Origin: Gammaproteobacteria bacterium TMED226
GTDB taxonomy: Bacteria > Pseudomonadota > Gammaproteobacteria > Magnimaribacterales > D2472
Assembly: GCA_002169105.1 (NCBI GenBank)
Contig: NHJX01000013.1
Span: forward strand, 1 to 35,112
Length of the DNA stretch: 35,112 bases
Direction of reading: 5' to 3'
Shown: positions 9,311-18,073 of the stretch, piece by piece
Numbering within the stretch: the stretch's first letter is position 1
Layout of the letters: every line of letters begins with the position of its first letter
Translations under genes and position numbers: made by a program
Notes under the pieces: model-generated
Told to the model about the DNA's origin: nothing
Seen by the model: only the letters and a program-made list of their open reading frames with translations
The model's database searches: none

Positions 9311-11185
9311 ATGATGGAATCACTTAGAAATTTTCTTACAGGCCCAACTCTAATTTTTGTTATTCTAATTTGTGCTTTACCTTTTGTTTTTCTCGGAACC
9401 TCTTCTATAGGTTCAGTTTTTGGTGGCTCTTTTGGCACCATAAATGGAGAAGATGTTTCAGAAGCAGATCTTAATATAGCTTCCAATACAGCCCTTCAAA
9501 GATTTAAGAGTGCTTATGGAAATGATTTTGATTTTGATATGCTAGATGAGGATGTTAGGGCTGAATCTATTAAGCAAGAATTAATAGTACAGAAAGTTTT
9601 ACAATCTGGTGCAAGGTCCTTGGGCTTTATCAATAAAAACACAATTAATGATGCAAAAAAACAGATTGTTCAAAATCCTCAATTTCAAGTTAATGGAATG
9701 TTTGATGAAAATGTATATGAAGCTCAAGTGAACTCTCTTAATTACACTAAGGAAGATTATATTGATTTGATGACAAACCTTATAGCATCAGAACTATATC
9801 GAAGCTCTTTAAATTCATTGAGTTTTGCTACTGATCATGAAATTTTCGAGCTTACGAATCTGCTAGAAAAAACTTCTGATATTAACTATATTAAGATTAG
9901 TTTTGATGGTCTAAAAAAAGAACTTGTAAATACCATGGAAGAACTAAATGAATATTACAATAACAATCAATACTTATTTTATTCAAGCGAAAAAAGAAAT
10001 TTTAAATATATCGTTTTAGATCAAGCTAATTATAAAAATAACATAGAGGTACCGCAGGAGTACCTTGCAACAAGATATGAAGATTATTTATCAAAATTTG
10101 AAAATAGTGCTCAAACTAGAATTTCTCATATCATGATTGAAAAGACTAGCTACGAATCAACACAATTAGCCTTAGAAAGGATTAAGGAAGTTGAAGAACT
10201 TTTAAATGCTGGAAACAATTTTTCTGAATTAGCAGGAATATATAGTGAAGATATTATTACAAAAGATATAGGTGGTGATCTTGATTATTTTGAAAAAGAT
10301 ATTTTTCCGGTTGAATTTGATCTTGGTATAAAAGATCTCAAATTAAATGAGATTAGTGAGATTATTGAATTAGAAGATACTTTTCATATTTTAAAAGTTA
10401 CTGAAATCAATATCCAAGAACCATTACCCGAAAATCAAATTAAAGATGAGTTAGCAAATGAACTAATAGAAACAGAATCATTGGCATTGATGATGGATGA
10501 CTTTAATGCAACAGAAGAAATGATTTTTGATAATTCTTCAATTGAAGATATTGCTGACAAGCTATCTAAAGAAGTTTTGATCTCTGAGTTTTACACTTCA
10601 AATAATTATAATTTTGATATTAGCAGTCAAGAAGTTAAAGAGTTCTTATTTTCAATTGATTCTCAAGTTAATGAATCCATTGTAATAGAGCTAGATGAAA
10701 AAGTTATCGTTATGTCTATTAGTACCATCATAGAGCCTTCTTTACAACCATATGAAATAGTGGCTGAAACTGTTGCAGATCTTCTTTCTGAATCAAAATC
10801 ACTTGAAAAGCTTGCTCTAATGGAAAATGAATTAAAGTCAATTGAAGACCCAGATGATAAACAGATTTTTATTGATGCTTATAATTATGTTTCAAGTGAT
10901 GTTTTTATTGATGTAAAGCGAAATTCATCTCTTCTGCCGAGTGAAGTATTGAATGAAGTCTTTAAGAATATTCCTGGTACTGTTATCAATGTCGATGCTA
11001 ATAATGGTGATAAGTATATTGTCGAAATAAATAATTTTACCAACCCAGCAGAATCAGACATTACTGCAATCTTAGATCAATATAGATCTTTTAGTGAAGA
11101 AAGGATGTCATCTAAGATGTCAGAAATAATCAATGAAGATGCCTTTGAATCAGCTCGAGTAAACTTAACCAATCTTGCATTTTAG
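9311..11185 (+). CDS. ppiD: Peptidyl-prolyl isomerase PpiD-like periplasmic folding factor
   Basis: PpiD is an inner-membrane-anchored periplasmic chaperone near the Sec translocon. The 624-residue protein has one N-terminal membrane segment (about 12-28, hydrophobic PTLIFVILICALPFVF). A SurA-N-like helical region follows, then a parvulin domain at about 268-362 (RISHIMIEK, FSELAGIYSED, GGDLDYFEKD), then a long C-terminal region. Length and layout match PpiD, and the lon-hupB-ppiD order is conserved. Whether the parvulin domain is catalytically active is uncertain, as in E. coli PpiD. Two adjacent ATGs (9311 and 9314) could serve as the start. The downstream oppA-like gene begins 10 nt after the stop. 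Confidence 0.92.
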   Translation: MMESLRNFLTGPTLIFVILICALPFVFLGTSSIGSVFGGSFGTINGEDVSEADLNIASNTALQRFKSAYGNDFDFDMLDEDVRAESIKQELIVQKVLQSGARSLGFINKNTINDAKKQIVQNPQFQVNGMFDENVYEAQVNSLNYTKEDYIDLMTNLIASELYRSSLNSLSFATDHEIFELTNLLEKTSDINYIKISFDGLKKELVNTMEELNEYYNNNQYLFYSSEKRNFKYIVLDQANYKNNIEVPQEYLATRYEDYLSKFENSAQTRISHIMIEKTSYESTQLALERIKEVEELLNAGNNFSELAGIYSEDIITKDIGGDLDYFEKDIFPVEFDLGIKDLKLNEISEIIELEDTFHILKVTEINIQEPLPENQIKDELANELIETESLALMMDDFNATEEMIFDNSSIEDIADKLSKEVLISEFYTSNNYNFDISSQEVKEFLFSIDSQVNESIVIELDEKVIVMSISTIIEPSLQPYEIVAETVADLLSESKSLEKLALMENELKSIEDPDDKQIFIDAYNYVSSDVFIDVKRNSSLLPSEVLNEVFKNIPGTVINVDANNGDKYIVEINNFTNPAESDITAILDQYRSFSEERMSSKMSEIINEDAFESARVNLTNLAF

Positions 11186-11189
11186 GAAG
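11184..11189 (+). promoter_or_regulatory. Shine-Dalgarno that sets the oppA-like start
   Basis: AGGAAG overlaps the ppiD stop codon and lies 6 nt before ATG 11196. It favours that ATG over the in-frame ATG at 11175, which would overlap ppiD and add seven residues ahead of the signal peptide. Confidence 0.7.
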
Positions 11190-11195
11190 ACTTTT

Positions 11196-12908
11196 ATGTA
11201 TAAAAAAATAATTTTGATGCCCTTAGCTTTAATTTTCTTCTATGGCTGTTCACAGAATATCTCTCCGGTTGATTCCGCAATTGAGTCTGGAATATTTCAT
11301 TTTGGAAATGGTTCTGAGCCTCAGGGTATTGACCCTCATATTGTTACCGGCGTGCCTGAGCACCATCTTTTAATCTCTCTATGTGAAGGGTTAACTATTG
11401 CCAACCCAAATGGCGGAGCTAATCTCCCTGGTGTTGCAGAATCTTGGACAATTAGCGAGGATGGAAAAGAATATATCTTTTATTTAAATAAAAATGCTAA
11501 ATGGTCAAATGGTGAAGTTATGACTGCCGATGACTTTGTTTGGTCATGGATGAGAATACTTACTGCGAGCTTAGGATCACAATATCCAGATATGCTTTAC
11601 TATTTAGAAGGAGCCGAGGAATATCATACATGGGTAAGTAAAGAGGATCTTAACTCCATGCTGGCTAATGAGTTATCAAATGACGCAGATCCTGAAATAG
11701 TATTTTCTATAGAACAATCTCTTATGAATCACAAACCAAAACCTTTATTTGATACTGTTGGCGTTAAAGCGATTGACGAACATACACTAAAAGTTAATCT
11801 TAAGAGTCCTACGCCTTTTTTCCTTGGACTTTTAAGTCATTACAGCACTTGGCCAGCTCATAAAGAGACAGTATTAAAATTTGGTGAGATAGATGATAGA
11901 AATGGCGAGTGGACGAGACCAGGTAACTTTGTTTGTAATGGACCGTTTCAATTAAAATCATGGGAATTAAATAATAAAATTGTTGTAGAAAAGAACCCCC
12001 ATTACTGGGACTCTTCTAAAGTCAGACTTAATGAGATGCATTTCTACCCTGTATCAAATGTTATGACTGAAGATAGAATGTTCAGAGCCGGTCAGCTCCA
12101 TTTAACCTCAACATTACCATCTCAAAAATGTCCAATTTATATTGAAGAAAATAACCCTGACTTAAGAATTGATCCATACATGGGACAATACTTTTATCGT
12201 TTGAATATTAATAATCCAGCTTTACAAGATGTGAGAGTTCGTAAAGCCTTAGCTTATACAATAAATAGAAAACTTATAGTTGAAAAAGTTACAAAATGCG
12301 GTCAAATTCCTGCTTATTCATTTACTCCACCTGGTTCAAATGGATATTATCCTGATACAGAAATACCGTTTGACCCTGAGCTTGCAAAACAATTAATGAT
12401 GGATGCTGGATATTCTGATTCTAACCCTTTTCCAAAAATTGAAATTTTATTTAATACAAATGAAGACCATAGAAAAATCGCTTTAGCTATTCAACAAATG
12501 TGGCAACAAAATCTTGGTATTGAAGTGGAACTAGTTAATCAGGATTGGAAAGTTTATCTTAGTAGAGAAATGGTTGGAGATTTTCAAGTCTCAAGAGCTG
12601 GATGGATAGGTGACTATGAGGATCCAAATACCTTTTTAGATTTAATGCGCCCTAATAGGGGTAATAATAAAACTGGCTGGGAAGATGCAAATTATGATGC
12701 AATTATGAAAAAAGCAAACTCTACAAATAATCAAGAAGAAAGATATGAGTTGCTAAATCAAGCTGAGGAATTGCTTATTGATAATATGCCAATAATTCCC
12801 TTATATACTTATGTAAGAGCTTATCAATTATCTCCAGATGTTAAAGGATACAGCCCTCATATATTAGATCATCATCATCCAAAATTTATTTATTTAGAAA
12901 GAGATTAA
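11196..12908 (+). CDS. Peptide ABC transporter substrate-binding lipoprotein (OppA family)
   Basis: This 570-residue protein belongs to SBP family 5, which binds oligopeptides and related ligands in the periplasm. It begins with a lipoprotein-type signal (MYKKIILMPLALIFFYGC), with Cys18 as the likely lipidated residue; the lipobox FYGC is imperfect. Family hallmarks are the opening GNGSEPQGIDPH, the segment LKSPTPFF, and the C-terminal hinge region DWKVYLSREMVGDFQVSRAGW. Overall it resembles E. coli OppA/MppA more than DppA. The start was placed at 11196 because of the Shine-Dalgarno and the signal peptide. Two permease genes follow at 6 nt and with an ATGA overlap. Exact ligand is unknown. 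Confidence 0.88.
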   Translation: MYKKIILMPLALIFFYGCSQNISPVDSAIESGIFHFGNGSEPQGIDPHIVTGVPEHHLLISLCEGLTIANPNGGANLPGVAESWTISEDGKEYIFYLNKNAKWSNGEVMTADDFVWSWMRILTASLGSQYPDMLYYLEGAEEYHTWVSKEDLNSMLANELSNDADPEIVFSIEQSLMNHKPKPLFDTVGVKAIDEHTLKVNLKSPTPFFLGLLSHYSTWPAHKETVLKFGEIDDRNGEWTRPGNFVCNGPFQLKSWELNNKIVVEKNPHYWDSSKVRLNEMHFYPVSNVMTEDRMFRAGQLHLTSTLPSQKCPIYIEENNPDLRIDPYMGQYFYRLNINNPALQDVRVRKALAYTINRKLIVEKVTKCGQIPAYSFTPPGSNGYYPDTEIPFDPELAKQLMMDAGYSDSNPFPKIEILFNTNEDHRKIALAIQQMWQQNLGIEVELVNQDWKVYLSREMVGDFQVSRAGWIGDYEDPNTFLDLMRPNRGNNKTGWEDANYDAIMKKANSTNNQEERYELLNQAEELLIDNMPIIPLYTYVRAYQLSPDVKGYSPHILDHHHPKFIYLERD

Positions 12909-12914
12909 TTTCGC

Positions 12915-13838
12915 ATGCTAGCGATTTTTATTAAAAGAATATTATTAGCGATACCAGTTATATTTGCAGTTGCAAGTATTACATTTTTTTTAATCAAACT
13001 AGCGCCTGGTGGTCCTTTTGATGCAGATAAAGCTGTCTCACCTCAAGTTTTAAAAAATTTAAATGAAGCCTATAACTTAGATGCTACAAACTGGGAACAA
13101 TATATCGATTATATGACAAACCTTGCTCAAGGAGACTTAGGACCATCTTTTAGATTCCCAGGAAGATCTGTAACAGAAATGATTACAACAGGGTTGCCTG
13201 TTACTTTTGAATTAGCATTTTATGCAATATTAATTGCGCTTTTCATGGGAGTCTTTTCAGGAGTTTTAGCAGCCTTGAAAAGAAATACGATGTTTGATTT
13301 TATTCCTATGGCTATAGCTATGATTGGTATATGTGTTCCTACATTTTTAATGGGACCATTGTTAGTATTAATTTTTGGCATTAATTTAGAAATTCTTCCT
13401 GTTTCAGGTTGGGGACAATTACCTGGTGACAAAATTTTACCTTCTCTTACCCTTGGCTTTGCATATGCTGCATATATAGCAAGATTGAGCAGAGGCGGAA
13501 TGTTAGAAGTATTGAATCAAGATTTTATAAGAACCGCTAGAGCAAAAGGCCTTACTGAAAAGATGGTAGTCATCAAGCATGCAATGCAGGGTGGATTAAT
13601 ACCAGTTGTTTCTTTTTTAGGACCTGCAATAGCTGGTCTTCTTGCAGGCTCATTTGTAGTTGAAACAATTTTTCAGATTCCTGGTCTAGGAAGGTTTTAT
13701 GTTGAAGCAGCGTTCAATAGGGACTATACGATGATTTTGGGTACAACAATATTTTTTTCAGCAATGATTGTTTTCTTTAACCTGCTATCAGATCTTGCTG
13801 CGTTATGGTTAAACCCAAGATCAAGGGACGCTTCATGA
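12915..13838 (+). CDS. oppB: Peptide ABC transporter permease (OppB family)
   Basis: This is one half of the membrane channel of the importer. The 307-residue protein has the OppB layout: an N-terminal membrane helix (about 10-28), a periplasmic segment ending GDLGPSFRFPG, then five hydrophobic helices. The ATPase-coupling EAA loop is RTARAKGLTEKMVVIKHAM (about 210-228), and the last part is the typical GxFVVETIFQIPGLG segment. It begins 6 nt after the binding-protein gene, and its TGA stop overlaps the next start as ATGA. The symbol is used for the family; the transported peptide class is not known. Confidence 0.92.
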   Translation: MLAIFIKRILLAIPVIFAVASITFFLIKLAPGGPFDADKAVSPQVLKNLNEAYNLDATNWEQYIDYMTNLAQGDLGPSFRFPGRSVTEMITTGLPVTFELAFYAILIALFMGVFSGVLAALKRNTMFDFIPMAIAMIGICVPTFLMGPLLVLIFGINLEILPVSGWGQLPGDKILPSLTLGFAYAAYIARLSRGGMLEVLNQDFIRTARAKGLTEKMVVIKHAMQGGLIPVVSFLGPAIAGLLAGSFVVETIFQIPGLGRFYVEAAFNRDYTMILGTTIFFSAMIVFFNLLSDLAALWLNPRSRDAS

Positions 13839-14683
13839 ACAATTCTCTTTGGTCAGATGCGATTCATAGACTTACCCGAAACAAGGCAGCCATGCTTGGT
13901 GCATTTATACTTATTTTATTGATAATTGTAGCAGCGCTCGCACCATGGATTGCCCCTTATTCATATTCATATCAGGATTTAAATCTTGGAGCCAGTCCTC
14001 CATCTGCAGACCACTTACTAGGTACGGACGTTTTAGGTAGAGATTTATTAAGCAGGATTTTATATGGAGCAAGAATTTCACTATTAGTCGGTTTTGTTGC
14101 AACAGGAGTTGCTTTGGTTATTGGTGTGTCGTGGGGAATTATTGCTGGTTATGCAGGTGGAAAAGTTGATTCAATAATGATGAGGATTGTAGATGTACTT
14201 TATGGACTTCCTTTTATTATTTTTATAATTCTTCTAATGGTAATCTTTGGAAGAAATCTATGGTTGCTTTTTGGTGCAATTGGAGCTGTAGAGTGGTTAA
14301 CAATGGCAAGAATAGTAAGAGCTCAGGTAATAGGTTTAAAAAATCAAGAATTTGTTTTAGCAGCAAAAGCAATGGGAGTTTCAAATCTATCAATGTTTAG
14401 AAGACACCTATTACCGAATATCCTTGGACCTATTGCCGTTTATGCAACATTAACTATTCCTCAAGTTATGCTTTTAGAGGGGTTTTTAAGTTTTCTTGGT
14501 CTTGGAATTCAACCCCCTATGAGTAGCTGGGGTACTTTAATAAAGGATGGTGTTGAGTCTATGGAAGAGTATAGCTGGTTACTTATTTATCCTGGTATAA
14601 CTTTTACCATAACGCTTTTTGCTTTAAATTTTTTTGGGGACGGGCTAAGAGATGCGCTGGATCCAAAAACCACGGATGGCTAA
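13835..14683 (+). CDS. oppC: Peptide ABC transporter permease (OppC family)
   Basis: The second channel subunit, 282 residues from the start chosen here. It has the OppC opening SLWSDAIHRLTRNKAAMLGAF, the conserved HLLGTDVLGRDLLSRILYGAR, and the EAA loop FVLAAKAMGVSNLSMFRRHLLPN. The last motif is FLSFLGLGIQPPMSSWG. The ATG at 13835 overlaps the oppB stop (ATGA) and has AGGGA 6 nt upstream. The longer frame from 13805 would put ten extra residues inside oppB and is less likely. No oppD or oppF ATPase gene follows; the next gene is convergent and overlaps the last 4 bp. The ATPases must therefore be encoded elsewhere or shared with another importer. Confidence 0.92.
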   Translation: MNNSLWSDAIHRLTRNKAAMLGAFILILLIIVAALAPWIAPYSYSYQDLNLGASPPSADHLLGTDVLGRDLLSRILYGARISLLVGFVATGVALVIGVSWGIIAGYAGGKVDSIMMRIVDVLYGLPFIIFIILLMVIFGRNLWLLFGAIGAVEWLTMARIVRAQVIGLKNQEFVLAAKAMGVSNLSMFRRHLLPNILGPIAVYATLTIPQVMLLEGFLSFLGLGIQPPMSSWGTLIKDGVESMEEYSWLLIYPGITFTITLFALNFFGDGLRDALDPKTTDG

Positions 14684-16155
14684 AAAGCCCTAATGGCTAT
14701 CTTTATTATCTGACCAGGCATTAAAGTTTCATCATTAAATTCATTAATCTCTTTAATACTTTTGATTGTTACATCAAATAAATCTGATATTTTATATAGA
14801 TTATCACCTTGCTTAACTGAGTAAAGTATTGTTCTCTTTTTAGATTCAATATTTCTATGAATATTTTTATTGCCTATTGTAAGTTGTTGCCCTAACTGCA
14901 AGTATGAATCTTCATCAATCGAATTCATTCTTGCAAGATCTCTAACCTCAAGATTATAGTCCTTAGCTATTTTCCATAGAGTGTCTCCCTCAGATACAAT
15001 ATGCATCTCATATGGAATAAAATTATTAGACTTGGTTTTACTTAACGGAATAAGCAAAGTTGAATCAATAGATAGAACGTCAGTGTATAAATAGTTTATT
15101 TCTTTAATAATATTCACCTCAGTATCATATTTAGATGCCAAAGCCCAAAGACTGTCTCCTGATTGAACTATATGAGAAATCCAATTTATTTGATTGGAGT
15201 CTGTAAATGGATTTTCATCAGTTTGAAACAAATAATATTTTTCAATTGGAATATAAAAGATGCTTTGATCTTTAGGAGCAGATGCCCATTTTGTATAACC
15301 AGCATTTAGCTTATATAAAAGCTCTGGTTTAATATTTAAAAACTCACTTAAAGTGAGTATTTCAACTTGACCTGGTATAGATATTTTTTTTACAACTGGG
15401 GCGTTCGGTATTTTGGGAAGTTGAACTTCATATTTATTTGAATTAAAAACTAACTCTTTTAATGCAATATATTTGGGTACATATTCTTTAGTTTGAGTTG
15501 GTAAATTAAGTGACCAAAAATCTGTTTCAAGTCCTCTTCGTTTATTTTGATTTATTTTTCTATCCAATAAGGTTGGACCAGCATTGTAAGCTGCAAGGGT
15601 TAAATAAATATCCTCATCAAATCTTTCATATAAATACTTTAAATAACCTACAGCCGCTTCTGTTGATATAAATGGATCATGTCTATCTTCACTCCACCAT
15701 GTCTTGTTTAGTTCAAATAACCTTCCTGTTCTTGGCATGAATTGCCACATGCCAACTGCACCTGAGGAAGATATTGAGAAAGGATCATAATTGCTTTCAA
15801 TGTAAGGTATAAGTGATAACTCAAGAGGTAGATTCTCTTTTTGCAACTCATCTATTACAAAATAAATGAAATAATATGAATCATTTAAATATTCTTTAAA
15901 TTTATCAATATCCTTTAGATGTAGATTCATATGAAAAAGAATTTGTTCATTAAGAATAATCTCATTTTTAGAATAATTATTAATTAATATGTAACTCCAA
16001 ATATCTGCATATGTTTCAGGAATTATTTCAGAGGTATTATTATCTGCTAGAACAGGAGTTGAACTCTTGGTGGGAATATCTTCCAATATTTCAATTTGCT
16101 GACAACCAACAAAGACAATTAGAATTAAAAAAATATTTAAAAGTTGTCTTTCCAT
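14680..16155 (-). CDS. mltD: Membrane-bound lytic murein transglycosylase D with three LysM domains
   Basis: MltD cleaves peptidoglycan between MurNAc and GlcNAc, forming 1,6-anhydroMurNAc, from the periplasmic face of the outer membrane. The 491-residue protein starts with a lipoprotein signal ending VFVGC (Cys18). The SLT domain has catalytic Glu120 (IPYIESNYDPFS), then GAVGMWQFMP and AAYNAGP (about 188-194). Three LysM peptidoglycan-binding repeats lie at about 328-371, 385-428 and 445-488, each beginning with xIVxxGDxLW or a close variant. The start codon lies inside the end of gloB (19-bp overlap), so the two are translated from one mRNA. E. coli also has mltD next to gloB. The 3' end overlaps oppC by 4 bp. 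Confidence 0.94.
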   Translation of the reverse strand: MERQLLNIFLILIVFVGCQQIEILEDIPTKSSTPVLADNNTSEIIPETYADIWSYILINNYSKNEIILNEQILFHMNLHLKDIDKFKEYLNDSYYFIYFVIDELQKENLPLELSLIPYIESNYDPFSISSSGAVGMWQFMPRTGRLFELNKTWWSEDRHDPFISTEAAVGYLKYLYERFDEDIYLTLAAYNAGPTLLDRKINQNKRRGLETDFWSLNLPTQTKEYVPKYIALKELVFNSNKYEVQLPKIPNAPVVKKISIPGQVEILTLSEFLNIKPELLYKLNAGYTKWASAPKDQSIFYIPIEKYYLFQTDENPFTDSNQINWISHIVQSGDSLWALASKYDTEVNIIKEINYLYTDVLSIDSTLLIPLSKTKSNNFIPYEMHIVSEGDTLWKIAKDYNLEVRDLARMNSIDEDSYLQLGQQLTIGNKNIHRNIESKKRTILYSVKQGDNLYKISDLFDVTIKSIKEINEFNDETLMPGQIIKIAIRAF

Positions 16156-16901
16156 TTTCTTAACGCTGTGAATGTTTCTAATTCATTTCCTTCAATACCA
16201 AACTCCTTTTTTATTTTATTTTTTATAAAGGGATCATTGCATCTAAGAAATGGATTTACCTTAAATTCTTTATCTATAGTAGTTGGAAGGGAGGGTGTGC
16301 TAGATTTGGACAGTTCTAAAATATGCTTATATTCATCCATTAGATATTTATTTTGAATATCTACTTCTAATGCAAATTTTAAATTAGATAAAGTGTATTC
16401 ATGCCCACAATAGACTTTTGTATTTGAAGGAAGGCTTGATAGCTTCTTTAAACTATTAAACATTTGTTCATAAGTACCCTCAAAAACTCGACCACATCCA
16501 CCAGCAAAAAGAGAGTCTCCACAAAAAAGAATTGGATTATTGTCATTGAAAGCATAAAAAGCGATATGATCTAGAGTATGACCGGGAATTTCGATGACTT
16601 CGAAGTCAATTCCTAGAACACTTATTTGATCTAAATCCTTAACCCTTTTATTTATTTCGATAATATTATTTTCAGGACCGTATACATCAACTAACTTTTT
16701 ATTTATTAGATCACCTAAGCCGCTTGTGTGGTCAAAATGATGGTGAGTAATCAATACGCCTTGAAGATTAATTTTATCTTTGTCGATAAGATCCAAGATT
16801 TTAACTGCCTCACCTGGATCAACAACTATTGACCCTTCATTAGTTGTTAGTAACCAAATATAATTATCACTAAATGCTTTTATAGGATTTACACTAAACA
16901 T
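16137..16901 (-). CDS. gloB: Hydroxyacylglutathione hydrolase (glyoxalase II)
   Basis: GloB hydrolyses S-lactoylglutathione to lactate and glutathione, the second step of methylglyoxal detoxification in the cytoplasm. The 254-residue protein has a metallo-beta-lactamase fold with THHHFDH (His53, His55, Asp57, His58), then His108 (PGHTLDH), Asp129 (FCGDSLFAGGCGR) and His167 (CGHEYT). These are the full binuclear metal set. The C-terminal glutathione-binding part, ending near NPFLRCNDP, marks glyoxalase II rather than a generic hydrolase. It overlaps mltD downstream. Its start codon is 22 bp from that of the divergent rnhA, so the two promoters must overlap each other or the coding regions. Confidence 0.95.
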   Translation of the reverse strand: MFSVNPIKAFSDNYIWLLTTNEGSIVVDPGEAVKILDLIDKDKINLQGVLITHHHFDHTSGLGDLINKKLVDVYGPENNIIEINKRVKDLDQISVLGIDFEVIEIPGHTLDHIAFYAFNDNNPILFCGDSLFAGGCGRVFEGTYEQMFNSLKKLSSLPSNTKVYCGHEYTLSNLKFALEVDIQNKYLMDEYKHILELSKSSTPSLPTTIDKEFKVNPFLRCNDPFIKNKIKKEFGIEGNELETFTALRKWKDNF

Positions 16902-16923
16902 ATGCAGATTCTAATTTAATTTT

Positions 16924-17355
16924 ATGAAAACAGTAAATATTTATACCGATGGTGCATGCAGAGGAAATCCAGGTGATGGTGGCTGGGGCGTTCTTATTGA
17001 GTATGAAAATATTTCCAAAGAATATTTTGGTGGAAGCAAAAATACAACTAATAATAAAATGGAACTAAAAGCTGCCATTGAGGGGCTTAAAGTTTTAAAT
17101 GAATCTTGTCTAGTTCACATAACAACTGATTCAAAATATGTAATGCAGGGGATTACTTTGTGGATAGATAATTGGAAAAAAAATAACTGGAAAAATTCAT
17201 CAAAGAAAGATGTCAAAAATAAAGACTTATGGGTTGAACTGGATGAATATGTTTCCAAACATAATGTAAAATGGCATTGGGTTAAAGGTCATTCAGGACA
17301 TAGACAAAATGAAATAGCTGACCTTCTAGCCAATAAAGGTATAGATAATTTATAA
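16924..17355 (+). CDS. rnhA: Ribonuclease HI
   Basis: RNase HI degrades the RNA strand of RNA-DNA hybrids. The 143-residue protein has the four metal-binding carboxylates Asp9 (IYTDGACRGNPG), Glu47 (NNKMELKAA), Asp69 (TTDSKYV) and Asp133 (NEIADLLA), each offset by one from E. coli RnhA. The basic handle region (NWKKNNWKNSSKKDVKNKDLW) is present. It is the first gene of a tight rnhA-dnaQ-gltX run: dnaQ begins one base after its stop. The gloB/rnhA/dnaQ neighbourhood is conserved in E. coli. Confidence 0.97.
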   Translation: MKTVNIYTDGACRGNPGDGGWGVLIEYENISKEYFGGSKNTTNNKMELKAAIEGLKVLNESCLVHITTDSKYVMQGITLWIDNWKKNNWKNSSKKDVKNKDLWVELDEYVSKHNVKWHWVKGHSGHRQNEIADLLANKGIDNL

Positions 17356-17356
17356 G

Positions 17357-18073
17357 ATGGCTAAGAAATATATTGTACTTGATACAGAAACTACAGGTCT
17401 TGAAGTCAAACAAGGTCATAGAGTTATTGAAATTGGAGCAGTTCTACTAAATGATAGAAAAAAATCTGAAGAAAATTTCCATTCTTACTTAAACCCATCA
17501 AGACTTATCGACGAGGAGGCGTCTAAGGTTCACGGAATTATGAATGTGGATTTAGAAAATAGCCCTTCTTTTGATAAAATTGCAGATGAGTTTGTTGAAT
17601 TTATAGATGGTGCAACCTTGGTCATTCATAACGCTCCTTTTGATTTAGGTTTTCTAAATAATGAACTTCAATTAGCATCAACAAGCTATCCAAAAATTGA
17701 AGATATATGCGAAGTTGAAGATTCTTTACTCATTGCACGAGATAAATTTCCTAGTCAAAAAAATTCATTAGACGCTCTTGCTAAACGTTTTGATATATCT
17801 GGATATGATAGAAGTTTTCATGGGGCTTTGCTTGATGCAAATATTTTGGCAGATGTCTTTGTTCAACTTACTGGAGGACAAAGTAAATTTGAATTTATGA
17901 CAAATGGAAATACTTTTGCAGATGATGAATCTTCTTCTGTGGAAATTGATGAAAACTTGTTAAAAGATCTTAAAAAAATTAATGCATCAAAAGATGATTT
18001 AAAATCCCATGAAACAAAGCTCGTTGAAATAGAAGAAAAACACAAAATCAAGACTATATGGAGAAAGTTTTAA
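17357..18073 (+). CDS. dnaQ: DNA polymerase III epsilon subunit, 3'-5' proofreading exonuclease
   Basis: DnaQ is the proofreading exonuclease of the replicase. The 238-residue protein carries the DEDDh set Asp9-Glu11 (LDTETTGL), Asp96 (HNAPFDLGFL), His155 and Asp160 (FHGALLDANIL). A C-terminal extension after about residue 185 would reach the alpha subunit and ends in a basic, Trp-containing stretch (IKTIWRKF). A QxxLxF-like clamp-binding motif was not clearly found. It sits one base after rnhA, and its TAA stop overlaps the gltX ATG as TAATG, so translation is probably coupled. Confidence 0.95.
   Translation: MAKKYIVLDTETTGLEVKQGHRVIEIGAVLLNDRKKSEENFHSYLNPSRLIDEEASKVHGIMNVDLENSPSFDKIADEFVEFIDGATLVIHNAPFDLGFLNNELQLASTSYPKIEDICEVEDSLLIARDKFPSQKNSLDALAKRFDISGYDRSFHGALLDANILADVFVQLTGGQSKFEFMTNGNTFADDESSSVEIDENLLKDLKKINASKDDLKSHETKLVEIEEKHKIKTIWRKF

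Noticed and set aside
11175-11195. Earlier oppA-like start overlapping ppiD
   Set aside because: It would put seven residues before a clean lipoprotein signal and has no Shine-Dalgarno; ATG 11196 has AGGAAG at good spacing.
13805-13834. Earlier oppC start inside oppB
   Set aside because: The ATGA overlap at 13835 with AGGGA upstream gives the typical N-terminus.
14681-14700. Short inverted repeat GGCT/AGCC at the oppC-mltD junction
   Set aside because: A 4-bp stem without a T tract on either strand is too weak to call a bidirectional terminator.
18058-18072. Earlier gltX start
   Set aside because: It contains the GGAG that serves the TAATG start at 18073, and the normal GluRS N-terminus begins there.
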